The notes under the pieces were generated by a model. It was not told the origin of the DNA and ran no database searches. It saw only the letters and a program-made list of their open reading frames with translations. The position numbers and the translations under genes were made by a program. Of a stretch of DNA of 64,000 nucleotides, positions 45,121 to 54,402 are shown one piece after another. The stretch lies in the NCBI RefSeq assembly GCF_900105595.1, contig NZ_LT629784.1, positions 3,431,001 through 3,495,000 on the forward strand, written 5' to 3'. Position 1 is the stretch's first letter. Each line of letters begins with the position of its first letter. The stretch is from Stappia sp. ES.058. GTDB taxonomy: Bacteria; Pseudomonadota; Alphaproteobacteria; Rhizobiales; Stappiaceae.

Positions 45121-46524
45121 CTAGCGATTGGTGACGATCTCCGGCCCCATCAGCGTATAGGGCAGCCAGGTCGACAGGATCGGAACGTAGGTCACGAGCA
45201 CCAGGAACAGCAGCAGGACCATCACGAAGGGCGCTGCCGCCTTCACGACCTGCACCAGACTCATGCCGGTTATGCCGGATGTCACGAACAGATTGAGCCC
45301 GATCGGCGGCGTGATCATCCCGATCTCCATGTTCACCACCATCATGACGCCGAGATGGACCGGATCGACGCCGAGTTCCATGCCGATGGGAAACACCACC
45401 GGCGCGACGATCAGCAGCAGGCCGGACGGCTCCATGAACTGACCGCCGATCAGCAGCAGGATATTGACGGCGATCAGGAAGGTGAACCAGGTGAAGCCCG
45501 CCCCGACCATCCAGTCGGTGATCGCCTGGGGAATGCGCTCCGCCGTCAGCGTGTGCGCGAACAGGAGCGCATTCACGATGATGAACATCAGCATGATCGT
45601 GGTCCTGGCCGCGTCGGTAAGAACCTTCTTGGTTTCGGGATGAAAGCAGCCGGGCAGAAAACAGTACACCGTCAGCCACGTGTTTCGAACGATGGCGGCA
45701 AGGATGCTCTCGTCCGGCCGCCGCATCGGAACGCCCTTGAGCGGGCCCATGTCGCGATAGATGAAGATCGCGATCAGGAAGGCATAGACGGCGGCGACGG
45801 AGGCGGCTTCCGTCGGCGTGAAAACGCCGCCGTAGATGCCGCCCAGGATGATCACGATCAAGAGCAGGCCGAAACTTGCATCGGCTGCGGACGCGAAGAC
45901 CTCGCGCATGCCCGCGAAAGGCTGCTTGGGCATGTTCTTGATGCGGGCATTGACATAGATGGCGATCATCAGCATCAGCCCGGCAACGATGCCGGGGATC
46001 ACGCCGGCAAGGAACATGCGCCCGACCGAGACATCCGTCGCCGCCGAATAGACGACCATGACAATGGACGGCGGGATCAGGATCCCCAGCGTTCCGGCGT
46101 TGGCGATGACACCGGCGGCGAACTCCTTGGTGTAGCCGACCTGCCGCATGCCCGCGATGGCGATGGTCCCGATGGCGACGACGGTCGCCGGAGACGACCC
46201 CGACAAGGCGGCGAACAGCATGCAGGCGAAGACCGCCGCGATTGCCAGCCCGCCGCGAAAATGTCCGACGACGGCAACCGCAAAGCGGATGATCCGCCGG
46301 GCGACGCCACCCGTCGACATGAAGGCCGAAGCCAGAATGAAGAAGGGGATCGCGAGAAGCGTGTAGTTCTGCGAGGCGGTAAACAGCTGGAGCGCCACCG
46401 ATGAAATGGAATCGGTGGAGAAGAAGGCAATCGTCAAGATGCTCGAGAGGCCGAGCGAGATCGAAATCGGGACGCCGAGAAACAACAGCCCCAGCACCAG
46501 GATGAACAAAACACCGGCTTCCAT
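45121..46524 (-). CDS. dctM: TRAP transporter large permease (DctM)
   Basis: A 467-residue polytopic protein with about twelve helices, the large membrane subunit of a sodium-driven TRAP importer. The DctM blocks SGSSPATVVAIGTIAI (about 109-124) and GVIANAGTLGILIPPSIVMVVYS (split about 136-158) are clear, as is GMELGVDPVHLGVMMVVNMEIGMITPP (split about 375-401). It follows dctQ by ten bases in the order dctP-dctQ-dctM. The longer-than-usual size comes from an insert of about 40 residues in the middle (near 225-265). Confidence 0.88.
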   Translation of the reverse strand: MEAGVLFILVLGLLFLGVPISISLGLSSILTIAFFSTDSISSVALQLFTASQNYTLLAIPFFILASAFMSTGGVARRIIRFAVAVVGHFRGGLAIAAVFACMLFAALSGSSPATVVAIGTIAIAGMRQVGYTKEFAAGVIANAGTLGILIPPSIVMVVYSAATDVSVGRMFLAGVIPGIVAGLMLMIAIYVNARIKNMPKQPFAGMREVFASAADASFGLLLIVIILGGIYGGVFTPTEAASVAAVYAFLIAIFIYRDMGPLKGVPMRRPDESILAAIVRNTWLTVYCFLPGCFHPETKKVLTDAARTTIMLMFIIVNALLFAHTLTAERIPQAITDWMVGAGFTWFTFLIAVNILLLIGGQFMEPSGLLLIVAPVVFPIGMELGVDPVHLGVMMVVNMEIGMITPPIGLNLFVTSGITGMSLVQVVKAAAPFVMVLLLFLVLVTYVPILSTWLPYTLMGPEIVTNR

Positions 46525-46534
46525 GTGGGGATCC

Positions 46535-47155
46535 TCAGTCTTTCAGGACGTCTTTGTTCTCGGCGACGAGGTCTTCCGCCTCATGCGCCGCGATCATCAA
46601 CTCACGTTGGCCGGTGATGATCTGCCAGGTCGCTTGCGCGCAGCGATATGCCAGCAGCGCCAGACCGAAAGGCAGGATGAGATAGGCAATCCAGCGCTGA
46701 ACCCTCTCCTGAGTGCCGAAGAGCTCCTGGATAAGTTCGGGATAGCGCAGGTCGTCGAGACCGATACCGATCTTGTACATCTTCATCCAGTAGTCGATGG
46801 CACCGCCGCGTGAGTTCGCGCCGAAAATCTGAAGCCAGTCGGACGACAGCAGGATCACGGCATAGGCAACGCCGCACAGCCCGCCGAAGATGGCGAAGAA
46901 GCGAAACACGGGACGCGGAAACAGGCGGATGACGGCATCGACACCCAGATGCGTGCCGATCTTTATCCCGTAGCTCATGCCGAACAGGATCAGCCAGGCA
47001 AACAGGATCCGGGTGAACTCCAGCGCGCCGGTCCATCCGGTGTTGAAACCGTAGCGCGCGACCACCTGCGTGAAAGAAACGAGTGTCATGGCGGCGAGCA
47101 GAAAGGCAAGTATGCCTTCCTCCACCCGCGTGACCCAGTCGTCGACGCGTTGCAT
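46535..47155 (-). CDS. dctQ: TRAP transporter small permease (DctQ)
   Basis: A 206-residue four-helix membrane protein with the DctQ core (FTQVVARYGFNTGWTGALEFTRILFAWLILFG in pieces, about 27-58). The loop after the third helix is long, and the C-terminal tail is polar (about 190-206). The ATG at 47155 follows a GGGAAG site; an upstream in-frame start would add 27 residues that read as non-coding. It forms the membrane complex with DctM. Confidence 0.87.
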   Translation of the reverse strand: MQRVDDWVTRVEEGILAFLLAAMTLVSFTQVVARYGFNTGWTGALEFTRILFAWLILFGMSYGIKIGTHLGVDAVIRLFPRPVFRFFAIFGGLCGVAYAVILLSSDWLQIFGANSRGGAIDYWMKMYKIGIGLDDLRYPELIQELFGTQERVQRWIAYLILPFGLALLAYRCAQATWQIITGQRELMIAAHEAEDLVAENKDVLKD

Positions 47156-47223
47156 CGCTTCCCATCCCCAAGACGTTGTTCTTATGGTTCGATGCCCGTG
47201 CGGCCGTGCCGCCACAAGCGGGA

Positions 47224-47250
47224 CCGGGAGGGACACGGCGCCCCTCCCGG
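47224..47250 (-). terminator. GC-rich stem-loop between dctP and dctQ
   Basis: A perfect 9-bp stem (CCGGGAGGG / CCCTCCCGG, loop of nine) lies 10 bases after the dctP stop. No T run follows in the direction of transcription. As for the other binding-protein gene in this window, it may hold the upstream mRNA stable and lower permease expression. Confidence 0.55.
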
Positions 47251-47260
47251 CTTGATGTCG

Positions 47261-48265
47261 TCAGCCCGCGGAGTTGGCGGCCTGTGCGGCTTCGATGAGA
47301 TCGGAGCCGATATCGTCCTGGAACTTCTCCCAGACCGGCTTCATCGCATCGACCCACGCCTTGCGCTGCCCGGCGTCGAGCTCACGGATTGTCGTGCCCG
47401 CGTCGATGATCCGCTGACGGTTCGCCGCCTCCTTGTCGGCGACGGCGGCGTTCGCCGTCTTGGTGACTTCGCCGACGATCGTCAGGAACTGATCGCGCAC
47501 ATCCGGCTCAAGTCCGTTCAGCCACTCGTCGGAGGTCACCAAAAGATAGGCAAGGAGCTGGTGGTTGGTTTCCGTGATGCCATCCTGCACCTCGAAGAAC
47601 TTCTGGGTGTAGATGTTCGACCAGGAGTTTTCCTGTCCGTCGACGACACCGGTCTGCAGCGCGCCATAAACTTCCTTGAAGGCGAGCTTCTGTGCGTTGG
47701 CGCCCATGGCCTCGATCATCGCCACGGCGACGTCGGAGGTCTGAACGCGGAACTTCAGCCCGTTGGCATCGCTGGGAACCAGCAGCGGCTTGTTGGCCGA
47801 GAACTGCTTCAGGCCCGAGCTCCAGTAGCCCAGACCAAGAAAGCCGACGTCGGTCATGGCGTTGAGCAGACCCTTGCCGGCGTCGCTGTCGGCGAACCGG
47901 TCGACCGCTGCAAGGTCCTGAAACAGAAACGGCAGATCGAAAAGACGGTACTTGAGCGTGTAGGCCTCGAACTTCGACAGCGACGGGGCTGCGAGTTGCA
48001 CGTCGCCGAGCAGCAGCGCTTCCATGACCTTGTCGTCATCGAAGAGCTGGGAGTTCGGAAACACCTGCATGCAGGCCGTTCCGTCCATCTCCTCGTTGAC
48101 GCGCTTTGCCAGCATTGTCGCGGCATCGCCCTTCGGATGACCGGAGGCCGCGACGACATGGCTGAACTTGATGATCATTTCGCCGTCCTGGCAGTCCTCG
48201 GCGAATGCCGGGCCTGCAAAGGCGACACATGCGGCCGCCAGCGCGGCCGTTGCGAATTTCTTCAT
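47261..48265 (-). CDS. dctP: TRAP transporter substrate-binding protein (DctP)
   Basis: A 334-residue periplasmic protein with a signal peptide (1-22, AFA-ED cleavage). TRAP SBP blocks are visible: FSHVVAASGHPKGDAATML (about 34-52), MQVFPNSQLFDDDKVMEALLLGDVQ in pieces (about 66-90), and GVVDGQENSWSNIYTQKFFEVQ split over about 208-229, with the substrate-binding arginine in the FRVQTS region. C4-dicarboxylate (malate, succinate, fumarate) is the likely ligand because the DctB/DctD pair lies just upstream. A GGAGG site is before the ATG at 48265. Confidence 0.87.
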   Translation of the reverse strand: MKKFATAALAAACVAFAGPAFAEDCQDGEMIIKFSHVVAASGHPKGDAATMLAKRVNEEMDGTACMQVFPNSQLFDDDKVMEALLLGDVQLAAPSLSKFEAYTLKYRLFDLPFLFQDLAAVDRFADSDAGKGLLNAMTDVGFLGLGYWSSGLKQFSANKPLLVPSDANGLKFRVQTSDVAVAMIEAMGANAQKLAFKEVYGALQTGVVDGQENSWSNIYTQKFFEVQDGITETNHQLLAYLLVTSDEWLNGLEPDVRDQFLTIVGEVTKTANAAVADKEAANRQRIIDAGTTIRELDAGQRKAWVDAMKPVWEKFQDDIGSDLIEAAQAANSAG

Positions 48266-48361
48266 GGATGTCCTCCCAGACACATGTTTTGCCGCACCCG
48301 GCGAAAACGCGGATGCGGTCGGTTGGCCGGCAGGGAGCCGGCGTGTTCGCGCCCCGTCCCT

Positions 48362-48377
48362 TGCAGGTCTCGTGCCA
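48362..48377 (-). promoter_or_regulatory. Sigma-54 (-24/-12) promoter of dctP
   Basis: On the minus strand the sequence TGGCACGAGACCTGCA fits the RpoN consensus TGGCACG-N4-TTGCA with one difference in the -12 block; the invariant GG and GC pairs are present at the required spacing. Transcription would start near 48352. The DctD-type sigma-54 activator coded just upstream is the obvious partner. Confidence 0.75.
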
Positions 48378-48445
48378 GCCCTGCCCCACGGGTGTTTTCG
48401 TCGCAAACCCGGGCAGCGCCGGCCTGTAAACCGCAGAAACCGCTG

Positions 48446-48502
48446 CGGCAATGGGTGGGACTCGACACATCACACCCCCGGCAATGGGTTGAAATCGACA
48501 CG
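48446..48502. promoter_or_regulatory. Tandem upstream activator sites (33-bp spacing)
   Basis: Two copies of CGGCAATGGGT-N6-TCGACAC lie at 48446-48469 and 48479-48502, 33 bp apart, which puts them on the same DNA face. They are about 105 and 138 bases upstream of the predicted sigma-54 start, the usual distance for NtrC/DctD enhancer sites. Confidence 0.6.
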
Positions 48503-48599
48503 CTGATGAGCTCGAAAGGAAGCGTCGGCTGGCCGATGAAAGCCATGCAGGCGCTCCGACAGGCGACCAGAGTGCGGACCCGTGAACGGAGGCCGCAGC

Positions 48600-49952
48600 C
48601 TAAAGCGCGTTCGGATCCTCGGGATCTTCATCATCCTTTGCCAGGCCGTGCTTGCGGATCTTTTCGTAGAGCGCCTTGCGCGACAGGCCCAGCGCCTCGT
48701 AGGTCGCCTTCAGCGTGCCCTCGTTGCGCGCCAGTTCGTCGGAAATCAGCGCTCTCTCATAGGCCGCGACCTTTTCTGCGAGCGTTTGCGCGCCGCCGTC
48801 GCCGTCAAGACCCGCCGCGCTTTCCAGCCCGAGCACGAAGCGATCCGCAACGTTGCGCAACTCCCGCACGTTGCCCGGCCAGTCGCGCGCCATCAGCGCC
48901 GAGACATAAGCCGGCGTAACATCCGGGATTTCCCGCCGGTAGCGGGCGCGCGCCTCCCGGGCAAGATGGTGAAACAGGAGCGGGATGTCTTCCTTGCGCT
49001 GCCGCAGCGGTGGCACATCGACAATCACCACATTCAGCCGATAGAAAAGATCCTTGCGAAACCGTCCTTCGTTTCCCGCCTGTTCGAGCTTGTCCTTCGT
49101 CGCGGCAAGAAAGCGCACGTCGAGCGGGACAACACTGTTAGAGCCGAGCCGCTCGATGCTGCGTGTCTCGATCACCCGCAGCAGTTTGACCTGGAGGTCC
49201 ATGGGCATGGATTCGATCTCGTCCAGAAAGACGGTTCCGCCATGCGCGTGCTCAAGCTTGCCGATTCGCTGTCGCACAGCTCCGGTGAAGGCACCCTTCT
49301 CGTGGCCGAACAGCTCGGATTCGATGATTTCGGCCGGCAGCCCGCCGCAATTCAACGCCACGAACGGTCCGTTGCGGCGATGTCCCTCTTCGTGCAGGGC
49401 CCGCGCCACCACCTCCTTGCCCGAACCGGTCTCGCCCTGGATCAACACATCGGCGTCGGTATCGGCCAGTGCCGCAATCAGGCTGCGCAGCCGCTCCATC
49501 GCGGGTGACCGTCCGACCAGCCGTCCTTCCAGGCTCTTGCGGTCCGCAAGCTGTTCGCGCAGGATCCGGTTTTCTAGAACCAGCCGCCGTTTTTCCAGAG
49601 CCCGCTCGATCACATTTGCAAGCCGGCTTACCGGAAACGGTTTTTCGATGAAATCATAAGCGCCGGCGCGCATCGCCTGTACCGCAAGCGGCACATCCCC
49701 GTGACCAGTGATCAGGATCACGGGGAGCGCGGCATCGATGTCGAGCACCTGTCGCATCAGTTCCAGACCGTCGGTGTGCGGCATGCGGATGTCTGTTACC
49801 AGCACACCGTAGAGATCGCGGCCAAGATGCTTGAGCACACCCTGGGCGCCTGCGAAAGGCATCACGCTGTGGCCGGCGAGCTCAAGCCCCTCGCCGAGCG
49901 CTTCGCGCAGGTCCGGTTCGTCGTCAACCAGAAGCACCGTCGCCTTGTCCAT
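48600..49952 (-). CDS. dctD: Sigma-54-dependent response regulator (DctD-like)
   Basis: A 450-residue NtrC-family activator. Receiver domain at 1-120 with phosphoacceptor D54; AAA+ domain at 145-385 with Walker A GETGSGKE (173-180), GAFTGA loop (220-225) that touches sigma-54, and Walker B VFLDEI (241-246); Fis-type DNA-binding helix-turn-helix at the C-terminus (about 405-442). The ATG at 49952 starts the receiver domain; about 98 upstream in-frame residues would overlap the kinase gene. It should bind the repeats upstream of dctP and drive the sigma-54 promoter. Confidence 0.88.
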   Translation of the reverse strand: MDKATVLLVDDEPDLREALGEGLELAGHSVMPFAGAQGVLKHLGRDLYGVLVTDIRMPHTDGLELMRQVLDIDAALPVILITGHGDVPLAVQAMRAGAYDFIEKPFPVSRLANVIERALEKRRLVLENRILREQLADRKSLEGRLVGRSPAMERLRSLIAALADTDADVLIQGETGSGKEVVARALHEEGHRRNGPFVALNCGGLPAEIIESELFGHEKGAFTGAVRQRIGKLEHAHGGTVFLDEIESMPMDLQVKLLRVIETRSIERLGSNSVVPLDVRFLAATKDKLEQAGNEGRFRKDLFYRLNVVIVDVPPLRQRKEDIPLLFHHLAREARARYRREIPDVTPAYVSALMARDWPGNVRELRNVADRFVLGLESAAGLDGDGGAQTLAEKVAAYERALISDELARNEGTLKATYEALGLSRKALYEKIRKHGLAKDDEDPEDPNAL

Positions 49953-49975
49953 GCCCGCCCGTTCTTTCCTCACGC

Positions 49976-51790
49976 CTACTGCGCAGCATCCCGGACCTGG
50001 TCGGCGCGCGGCAGACGCACGATGAAGAGCGCCCCGCCGCGCGCGCCAGCCCCCACGCTGAGGGTACCGGAGAAATCGTGGACGATCTTGTAGGCGATCG
50101 AAAGACCCAGTCCCAGTCCCTTTCCGATGTCCTTGGTGGTGAAGAAGGGATCGAACACCCGCGACAGCAACTCCGGCGCGACGCCTGGACCATTGTCCTC
50201 CACCTCGATAACGGCACACCCGTCCTGCGCACGGGTGGACAACCACACCGCACCGCCGTCACGCTCCCCCACCGCATCGATCGCGTTTGCCAGCAGGTTC
50301 AGGATCACCTGCTCAAGGCGCACATGACCGGCCATTGCCTCCAGTGGTCCGTCGGCGTGACGAACCGAGAGGGTCGCACCCGACTGTTTCAACCGTGGCG
50401 ACAGCAGCATCACGGCCTCGTCGATCGCCGGCTTCAACGGCGTCGAACGAAACTCCGTGCCGGCGCGGCGGCTGAACCCCTTCAGCACCCGCGAGATCTC
50501 CGCCATGCGTTCGACCATGGCGATGATGCGGTCGAGGCCGGCGAGGGTGCGCTCCGGATTGCCCCGCTCGAGGAACTGTCGAGCGTTTTCGGCATTGGAG
50601 CGGATCGCGGCAAGCGGCTGGTTGAACTCATGCGAAAGCGCCGCCGACATCTGTCCAAGGGTCGCCATTTTCGCCGCCTGCACCAGATCGGCCTGCATGT
50701 TGCGCAACTCCGCCTCCGCGGCCTCACGCTCACGCACTTCCTCGGCCAGCCGACGGTTCGCGGCCGACAGTTCCTTGGTGCGGGAGCGCACACGGCGCTC
50801 AAGCCGCAAGGCCGCCAGCCGGTCCTCGCGCATGCGGCGCATCGCCAACTGGCGACGCTCGATCGCAACCCAGCCGATGCCGGACAGCAGCAGGCAGACA
50901 AGAACGGCAATCGCGGTGGCCTTCATAGCCTGGGAACGGGCGTCGGTCGCATTCGAAAAGGCAACGATGCGCCAGTCGAGCACGGGAAGACGCCTGGCCA
51001 TCATGACATGCGGCTCTTGCACCGACCCGTCACGAAGCCCGACCCGCACCGCCTCTTCACCGGAGGCCGCCTCCAGTGTCGCTCTCGCGCCGCTCGACAA
51101 GCGGCCGGCGGAGGCAAGAACCTGCGAGAACGTCTTGCCCCGCCAGTCTGCACGATTGGTGGCAACGATCCGTCCACCGGCATCGATTGCCACCAGCGGC
51201 CCCTTGCTCAAGGCCCACGCCTGCTCCACCTCCGCAAGCCCGACCCGCACCATGACCGCGCCAGCGACCGAAACCCCGTTTCGCACGCCGGAGGCAAAGA
51301 GATAGCTGCCCGGCGCGCCGTCAAAGGCGCCCGGCCGATAGGCGCGTCCGAGCCGTCCCTGAAACGCATCGGTCAACGGAATGGAGGCGAACCATTGCGC
51401 GGCAGGGGCACGATACCGCGGCTCCATGTAACTCGACGCGATCAGATTGCCGGTATCGTCGAGAAAGGCGACTTCCTGCGCGCCGGACATGCCGGCGACG
51501 ACGGCGGCGACGCGCTCCCCCTGCGCGCGGTCGCGCGTGCCGATCAGCGACTGGATATCCGGCCGCAGCGCAAGCAGCGGCGGCAACAGACGGAACTTGT
51601 CGAGGTGGCGCTCCAGGGTCGCGGTCTGAACGGACAGAAGCGCCTGGGTACGCGTCTCCACCTCGGCAATGAACAGCCGCGTGCCCGCCGTCCACGTCAT
51701 CCAGCCGATGCCGAGCGTGATCGCGGCCGCCGCAACCACCATTCCCGGATACAGCGCGCCGCGCCATGCCTTGCGTGTGAAGAACCTCAT
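49976..51790 (-). CDS. dctB: Sensor histidine kinase (DctB-like)
   Basis: A 604-residue membrane sensor. Transmembrane segments at about 15-32 and 292-310 bracket a large periplasmic double-PAS/Cache sensor of about 260 residues, as in DctB, where it binds C4-dicarboxylates. A coiled-coil linker (about 320-375) leads to the H-box SHEFNQPLAAIRSN (phosphorylated H near 387) and the ATPase domain with N box and GLGLGLSI G box near 565. It lies 23 bases before dctD, forming a dctB-dctD operon upstream of dctPQM. Confidence 0.87.
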   Translation of the reverse strand: MRFFTRKAWRGALYPGMVVAAAAITLGIGWMTWTAGTRLFIAEVETRTQALLSVQTATLERHLDKFRLLPPLLALRPDIQSLIGTRDRAQGERVAAVVAGMSGAQEVAFLDDTGNLIASSYMEPRYRAPAAQWFASIPLTDAFQGRLGRAYRPGAFDGAPGSYLFASGVRNGVSVAGAVMVRVGLAEVEQAWALSKGPLVAIDAGGRIVATNRADWRGKTFSQVLASAGRLSSGARATLEAASGEEAVRVGLRDGSVQEPHVMMARRLPVLDWRIVAFSNATDARSQAMKATAIAVLVCLLLSGIGWVAIERRQLAMRRMREDRLAALRLERRVRSRTKELSAANRRLAEEVREREAAEAELRNMQADLVQAAKMATLGQMSAALSHEFNQPLAAIRSNAENARQFLERGNPERTLAGLDRIIAMVERMAEISRVLKGFSRRAGTEFRSTPLKPAIDEAVMLLSPRLKQSGATLSVRHADGPLEAMAGHVRLEQVILNLLANAIDAVGERDGGAVWLSTRAQDGCAVIEVEDNGPGVAPELLSRVFDPFFTTKDIGKGLGLGLSIAYKIVHDFSGTLSVGAGARGGALFIVRLPRADQVRDAAQ

Positions 51791-51806
51791 CGACGGAGTT
51801 TAGGCA

Positions 51807-51841
51807 GACGTTGCGGAAGGAACAAACCCTTCCGTAACGTC
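51807..51841 (-). terminator. Stem-loop after the GMC oxidoreductase gene
   Basis: GACGTTGCGGAAGG (51807-51820) pairs with CCTTCCGTAACGTC (51828-51841) over 14 bp with a single G/T position. It lies between the GMC stop and the dctB start. No T run is present, so it may be a weak terminator or processing site separating the two genes. Confidence 0.4.
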
Positions 51842-53447
51842 ATTCACGCCGATCCGCACGGATCATGTCGGCCGCCCTTTCGGCAATCACCATGGTCGGT
51901 GCCGCCGTGTTGCCGGAGGTGATCGCCGGCATCACCGACGCATCGGCAACGCGCAAGCCGCCGAGACCGCGCAGCCGCAGCCGTTCGTCGACGACGGACC
52001 CCTCGTCCGCGCCCATCCGGCAGGTGCCGACGGGATGAAAGATGGTGGTGCCGATATCGCCGGCGGCACGCGCCAGGTCTTCGTCGCTGTTCACCGCCGA
52101 TCCGGGAAGGTGCTCCACCGGCGAATAGCGCTCCAGCGCCTGGGCCTGCATGATCCTGCGGGTCAGCCGGATGCTGTCGGCCGCGACCTTGCGATCGCCC
52201 TCCGTCGCCAGGTAGTTCGGCCGGATTTCCGGCTGCGCGCGCGGGTCGGCCGACGTGATATGGACATGCCCGCGGCTTTCCGGGCGCAAATTGCACACGC
52301 TTGCGGTGATCGCCGGGAAGGGATGAAGCGGCTCGCCGAAACGATCGAGCGACAAGGGCTGCACATGATACTCGATATTGGGGGTCTCGAACGCCGGGTC
52401 CGACCGGGCAAAGACGCCGAGCTGGCTCGGCGCCATCGACATCGGACCGGAGCGCTTCAGCGCATATTCGGCCGCGATTTTCGCCTTGCCGAACCAGGTG
52501 GAAGCAAGCTGGTTGAGCGTCGTGGCGTTTTTGACCTTGAAGATCGTGCGGATCTGCAGATGATCCTGGAGATTGGCGCCGACGGCGGGGCGGGCGCACA
52601 GGGGAGCAATGCCGTGGCGGGAGAGAACCGCCGGGTCGCCGATCCCGGACAGCTCAAGCAGTTGCGGCGACCCGATGGCGCCGGCGGAAAGCACAACCTC
52701 GCCATCGACCCGCGCCCGGGCAGGCTCCCCGTCGACGGCAAGCATCACGCCCGTGACGCGGCCCTCGGATACTTCGAGCCGCGACACCTGCGCCTTGCTG
52801 AGGACCCGCAAGTTGGGCCGTGAGGCAGCCGGGCGCAGGAATCCCTTGGCCGCCGTCCAGCGCACGCCGCTGCGCTGCGTCACCTGGAAATAGGACGAGC
52901 CGAAATTGTCGCCGCCGTTGAAATCCTCGACCTTCGGGATACCGACCTCCGCGCAGGCATCCTGCACGGCATCGAGAATTTCCCATGACAGCCGCTGCTG
53001 TTCGACCCGGGTTTCGCCGCCCTGGCCGTGCATCTCGTCGGACCGCTCGTAATGGTCCTCGCCGCGCCTGAACAGCGGCAGCAAGTCGTCCCAGCCCCAG
53101 CCGGTCAACCCCATCTGGCGCCAGCCGTCATAGTCGCGCGCCTGGCCGCGCATGTAGATCATGCCGTTGATCGACGAGCATCCGCCAAGCACCCGTCCGC
53201 GCGGATAGGACAGCGTGCGCCCGTTCAGTCCCGGATCGGGCGCGGTCTTGTAGCCCCAGTCGGTACGCGGATTGCCCATGCAATAGAGATAGCCGACGGG
53301 AATGTGGATCCAGATGTAGTCGTCCTTGCCACCCGCTTCCAAAAGCAGCACGCGCACGTCCGGATCAGCGGAAAGGCGGTTCGCCAGCACGCAGCCGGCC
53401 GACCCCGCCCCGACGATCACATAGTCCCAATGTCCAAGATCCTGCAT
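51840..53447 (-). CDS. GMC oxidoreductase (choline dehydrogenase/alcohol oxidase family)
   Basis: A 535-residue FAD flavoprotein. The FAD loop GAGSAGCVLANRL (about 13-25) and LLLEAGG (about 36-42) open the chain; the GMC signature YPRGRVLGGCSSINGMIYMRG (split about 76-96) and the active-site HPVGTCRMG near 473 are intact. Family members oxidise alcohols, including choline and polyethylene glycol. No betaine aldehyde dehydrogenase or betI is adjacent, so choline is not assured. The ATG at 53447 follows GGGAGG; a GTG one codon upstream is too close to that site. Confidence 0.85.
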   Translation of the reverse strand: MQDLGHWDYVIVGAGSAGCVLANRLSADPDVRVLLLEAGGKDDYIWIHIPVGYLYCMGNPRTDWGYKTAPDPGLNGRTLSYPRGRVLGGCSSINGMIYMRGQARDYDGWRQMGLTGWGWDDLLPLFRRGEDHYERSDEMHGQGGETRVEQQRLSWEILDAVQDACAEVGIPKVEDFNGGDNFGSSYFQVTQRSGVRWTAAKGFLRPAASRPNLRVLSKAQVSRLEVSEGRVTGVMLAVDGEPARARVDGEVVLSAGAIGSPQLLELSGIGDPAVLSRHGIAPLCARPAVGANLQDHLQIRTIFKVKNATTLNQLASTWFGKAKIAAEYALKRSGPMSMAPSQLGVFARSDPAFETPNIEYHVQPLSLDRFGEPLHPFPAITASVCNLRPESRGHVHITSADPRAQPEIRPNYLATEGDRKVAADSIRLTRRIMQAQALERYSPVEHLPGSAVNSDEDLARAAGDIGTTIFHPVGTCRMGADEGSVVDERLRLRGLGGLRVADASVMPAITSGNTAAPTMVIAERAADMIRADRRE

Positions 53448-53580
53448 CACGCCTCCCGCCCGACAATCGGGCTATAGGAGGCACAGCCGCGCCCGTCCGG
53501 TCAAGACCGACGAACGAAGGCGCTCCCCCCGGGGGTGGAGGACCCGCAACGCGTCATCGCCGCCCCCCGCGACCGGCACG

Positions 53581-54327
53581 CTACGCGCCGGCCTCCATGC
53601 GCTCGGCCTCACGCACCGCGTATTCGATCTCGTCGACCAGACCAGCCTCGAGACCAAGCCGCGCGGCCAGCATCTGCAGATAAGCCTTTTCCGCCGCGTG
53701 ATCGGGATCGATGGCAAGCCGCGAGGCGGCGTAGATCTCCGCGGCCGTTTCCGGGCTGCTCGCTCCGGCCACGACCTTGTCGAGGTCGAGAGGCGCGCGC
53801 AGTTCGTCCATCAGGAAGGCCTTCGCCTCGCTGTCGAGGCCGGCCTCGTCGATCTTGTCGAAGATCCGGTCCTGCTCCGCGCGGTCGACATGGCCGTCCG
53901 CCTTGGCCGCCGAGATCATCGCGGTGAGGAGCGTGACGGCAAAGGCATTCTCGCCTCCGGGCTGTTGCGCCGGGTCGAAGGCGGTGCCGCGTGGTGCCTC
54001 GAGCGGGATCGGCTCGTCGCGCGGAGGCGGCTGGGTGCCCTGCTGGTTGGCGCGATATCCCTGATACGCCTTGTAGGCAAGGCCCGCGACCAGCGCCATG
54101 CCGCCATAGGTGACCGCCTTCTTGCCGATCTTGCGACCGCTCTTGGTGCCGAGCAGAATCCCGGCGAGACCGCCGGCAAGCGCCCCGCCGGCAAGACCGC
54201 CGGCGTTTCCGCGCACATAGTCCTGCCCGCGCGTCAGATAATCATCACGACCGGAGCCGCCTTGCTGGCCGCCGCCGCCAGCACCTGACCCAAGGAATTC
54301 ATCCAGCAAGCGTTTCGCGTCGAACAT
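53581..54327 (-). CDS. TerB-like/DUF533 (YebE-type) inner-membrane protein
   Basis: A 248-residue protein. A glycine-rich start (about 12-30) is followed by a GG-repeat hydrophobic stretch (GNAGGLAGGALAGGLAGILLG in pieces, about 38-60) and a second hydrophobic segment (about 72-88). A linker then leads to a helical TerB-like domain (about 115-245) with AKADGHVDRAEQDRI (split about 146-160). This matches DUF533/YebE, an inner-membrane protein linked to envelope stress in other bacteria. A proline-rich linker lies around 97-112. Confidence 0.8.
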   Translation of the reverse strand: MFDAKRLLDEFLGSGAGGGGQQGGSGRDDYLTRGQDYVRGNAGGLAGGALAGGLAGILLGTKSGRKIGKKAVTYGGMALVAGLAYKAYQGYRANQQGTQPPPRDEPIPLEAPRGTAFDPAQQPGGENAFAVTLLTAMISAAKADGHVDRAEQDRIFDKIDEAGLDSEAKAFLMDELRAPLDLDKVVAGASSPETAAEIYAASRLAIDPDHAAEKAYLQMLAARLGLEAGLVDEIEYAVREAERMEAGA

Positions 54328-54402
54328 ATGCGCGTCTCTCCGGTCTGTCGGGTTTCGTCAAACGGGACATGGGAACGCAAGGAGGCCGCTGCAAGCGCCG
54401 GA

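Larger units (their letters stand above)
48266..48599. promoter_or_regulatory. dctP control region, 334 bases
   Basis: The region between dctP and the end of the dctD-like gene, both on the minus strand. It holds the -24/-12 promoter (48362-48377) and the two direct repeats (48446-48502). A dctP leader of about 85 bases is predicted. The remaining stretch to 48599 shows no gene or other clear element. Confidence 0.65.
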
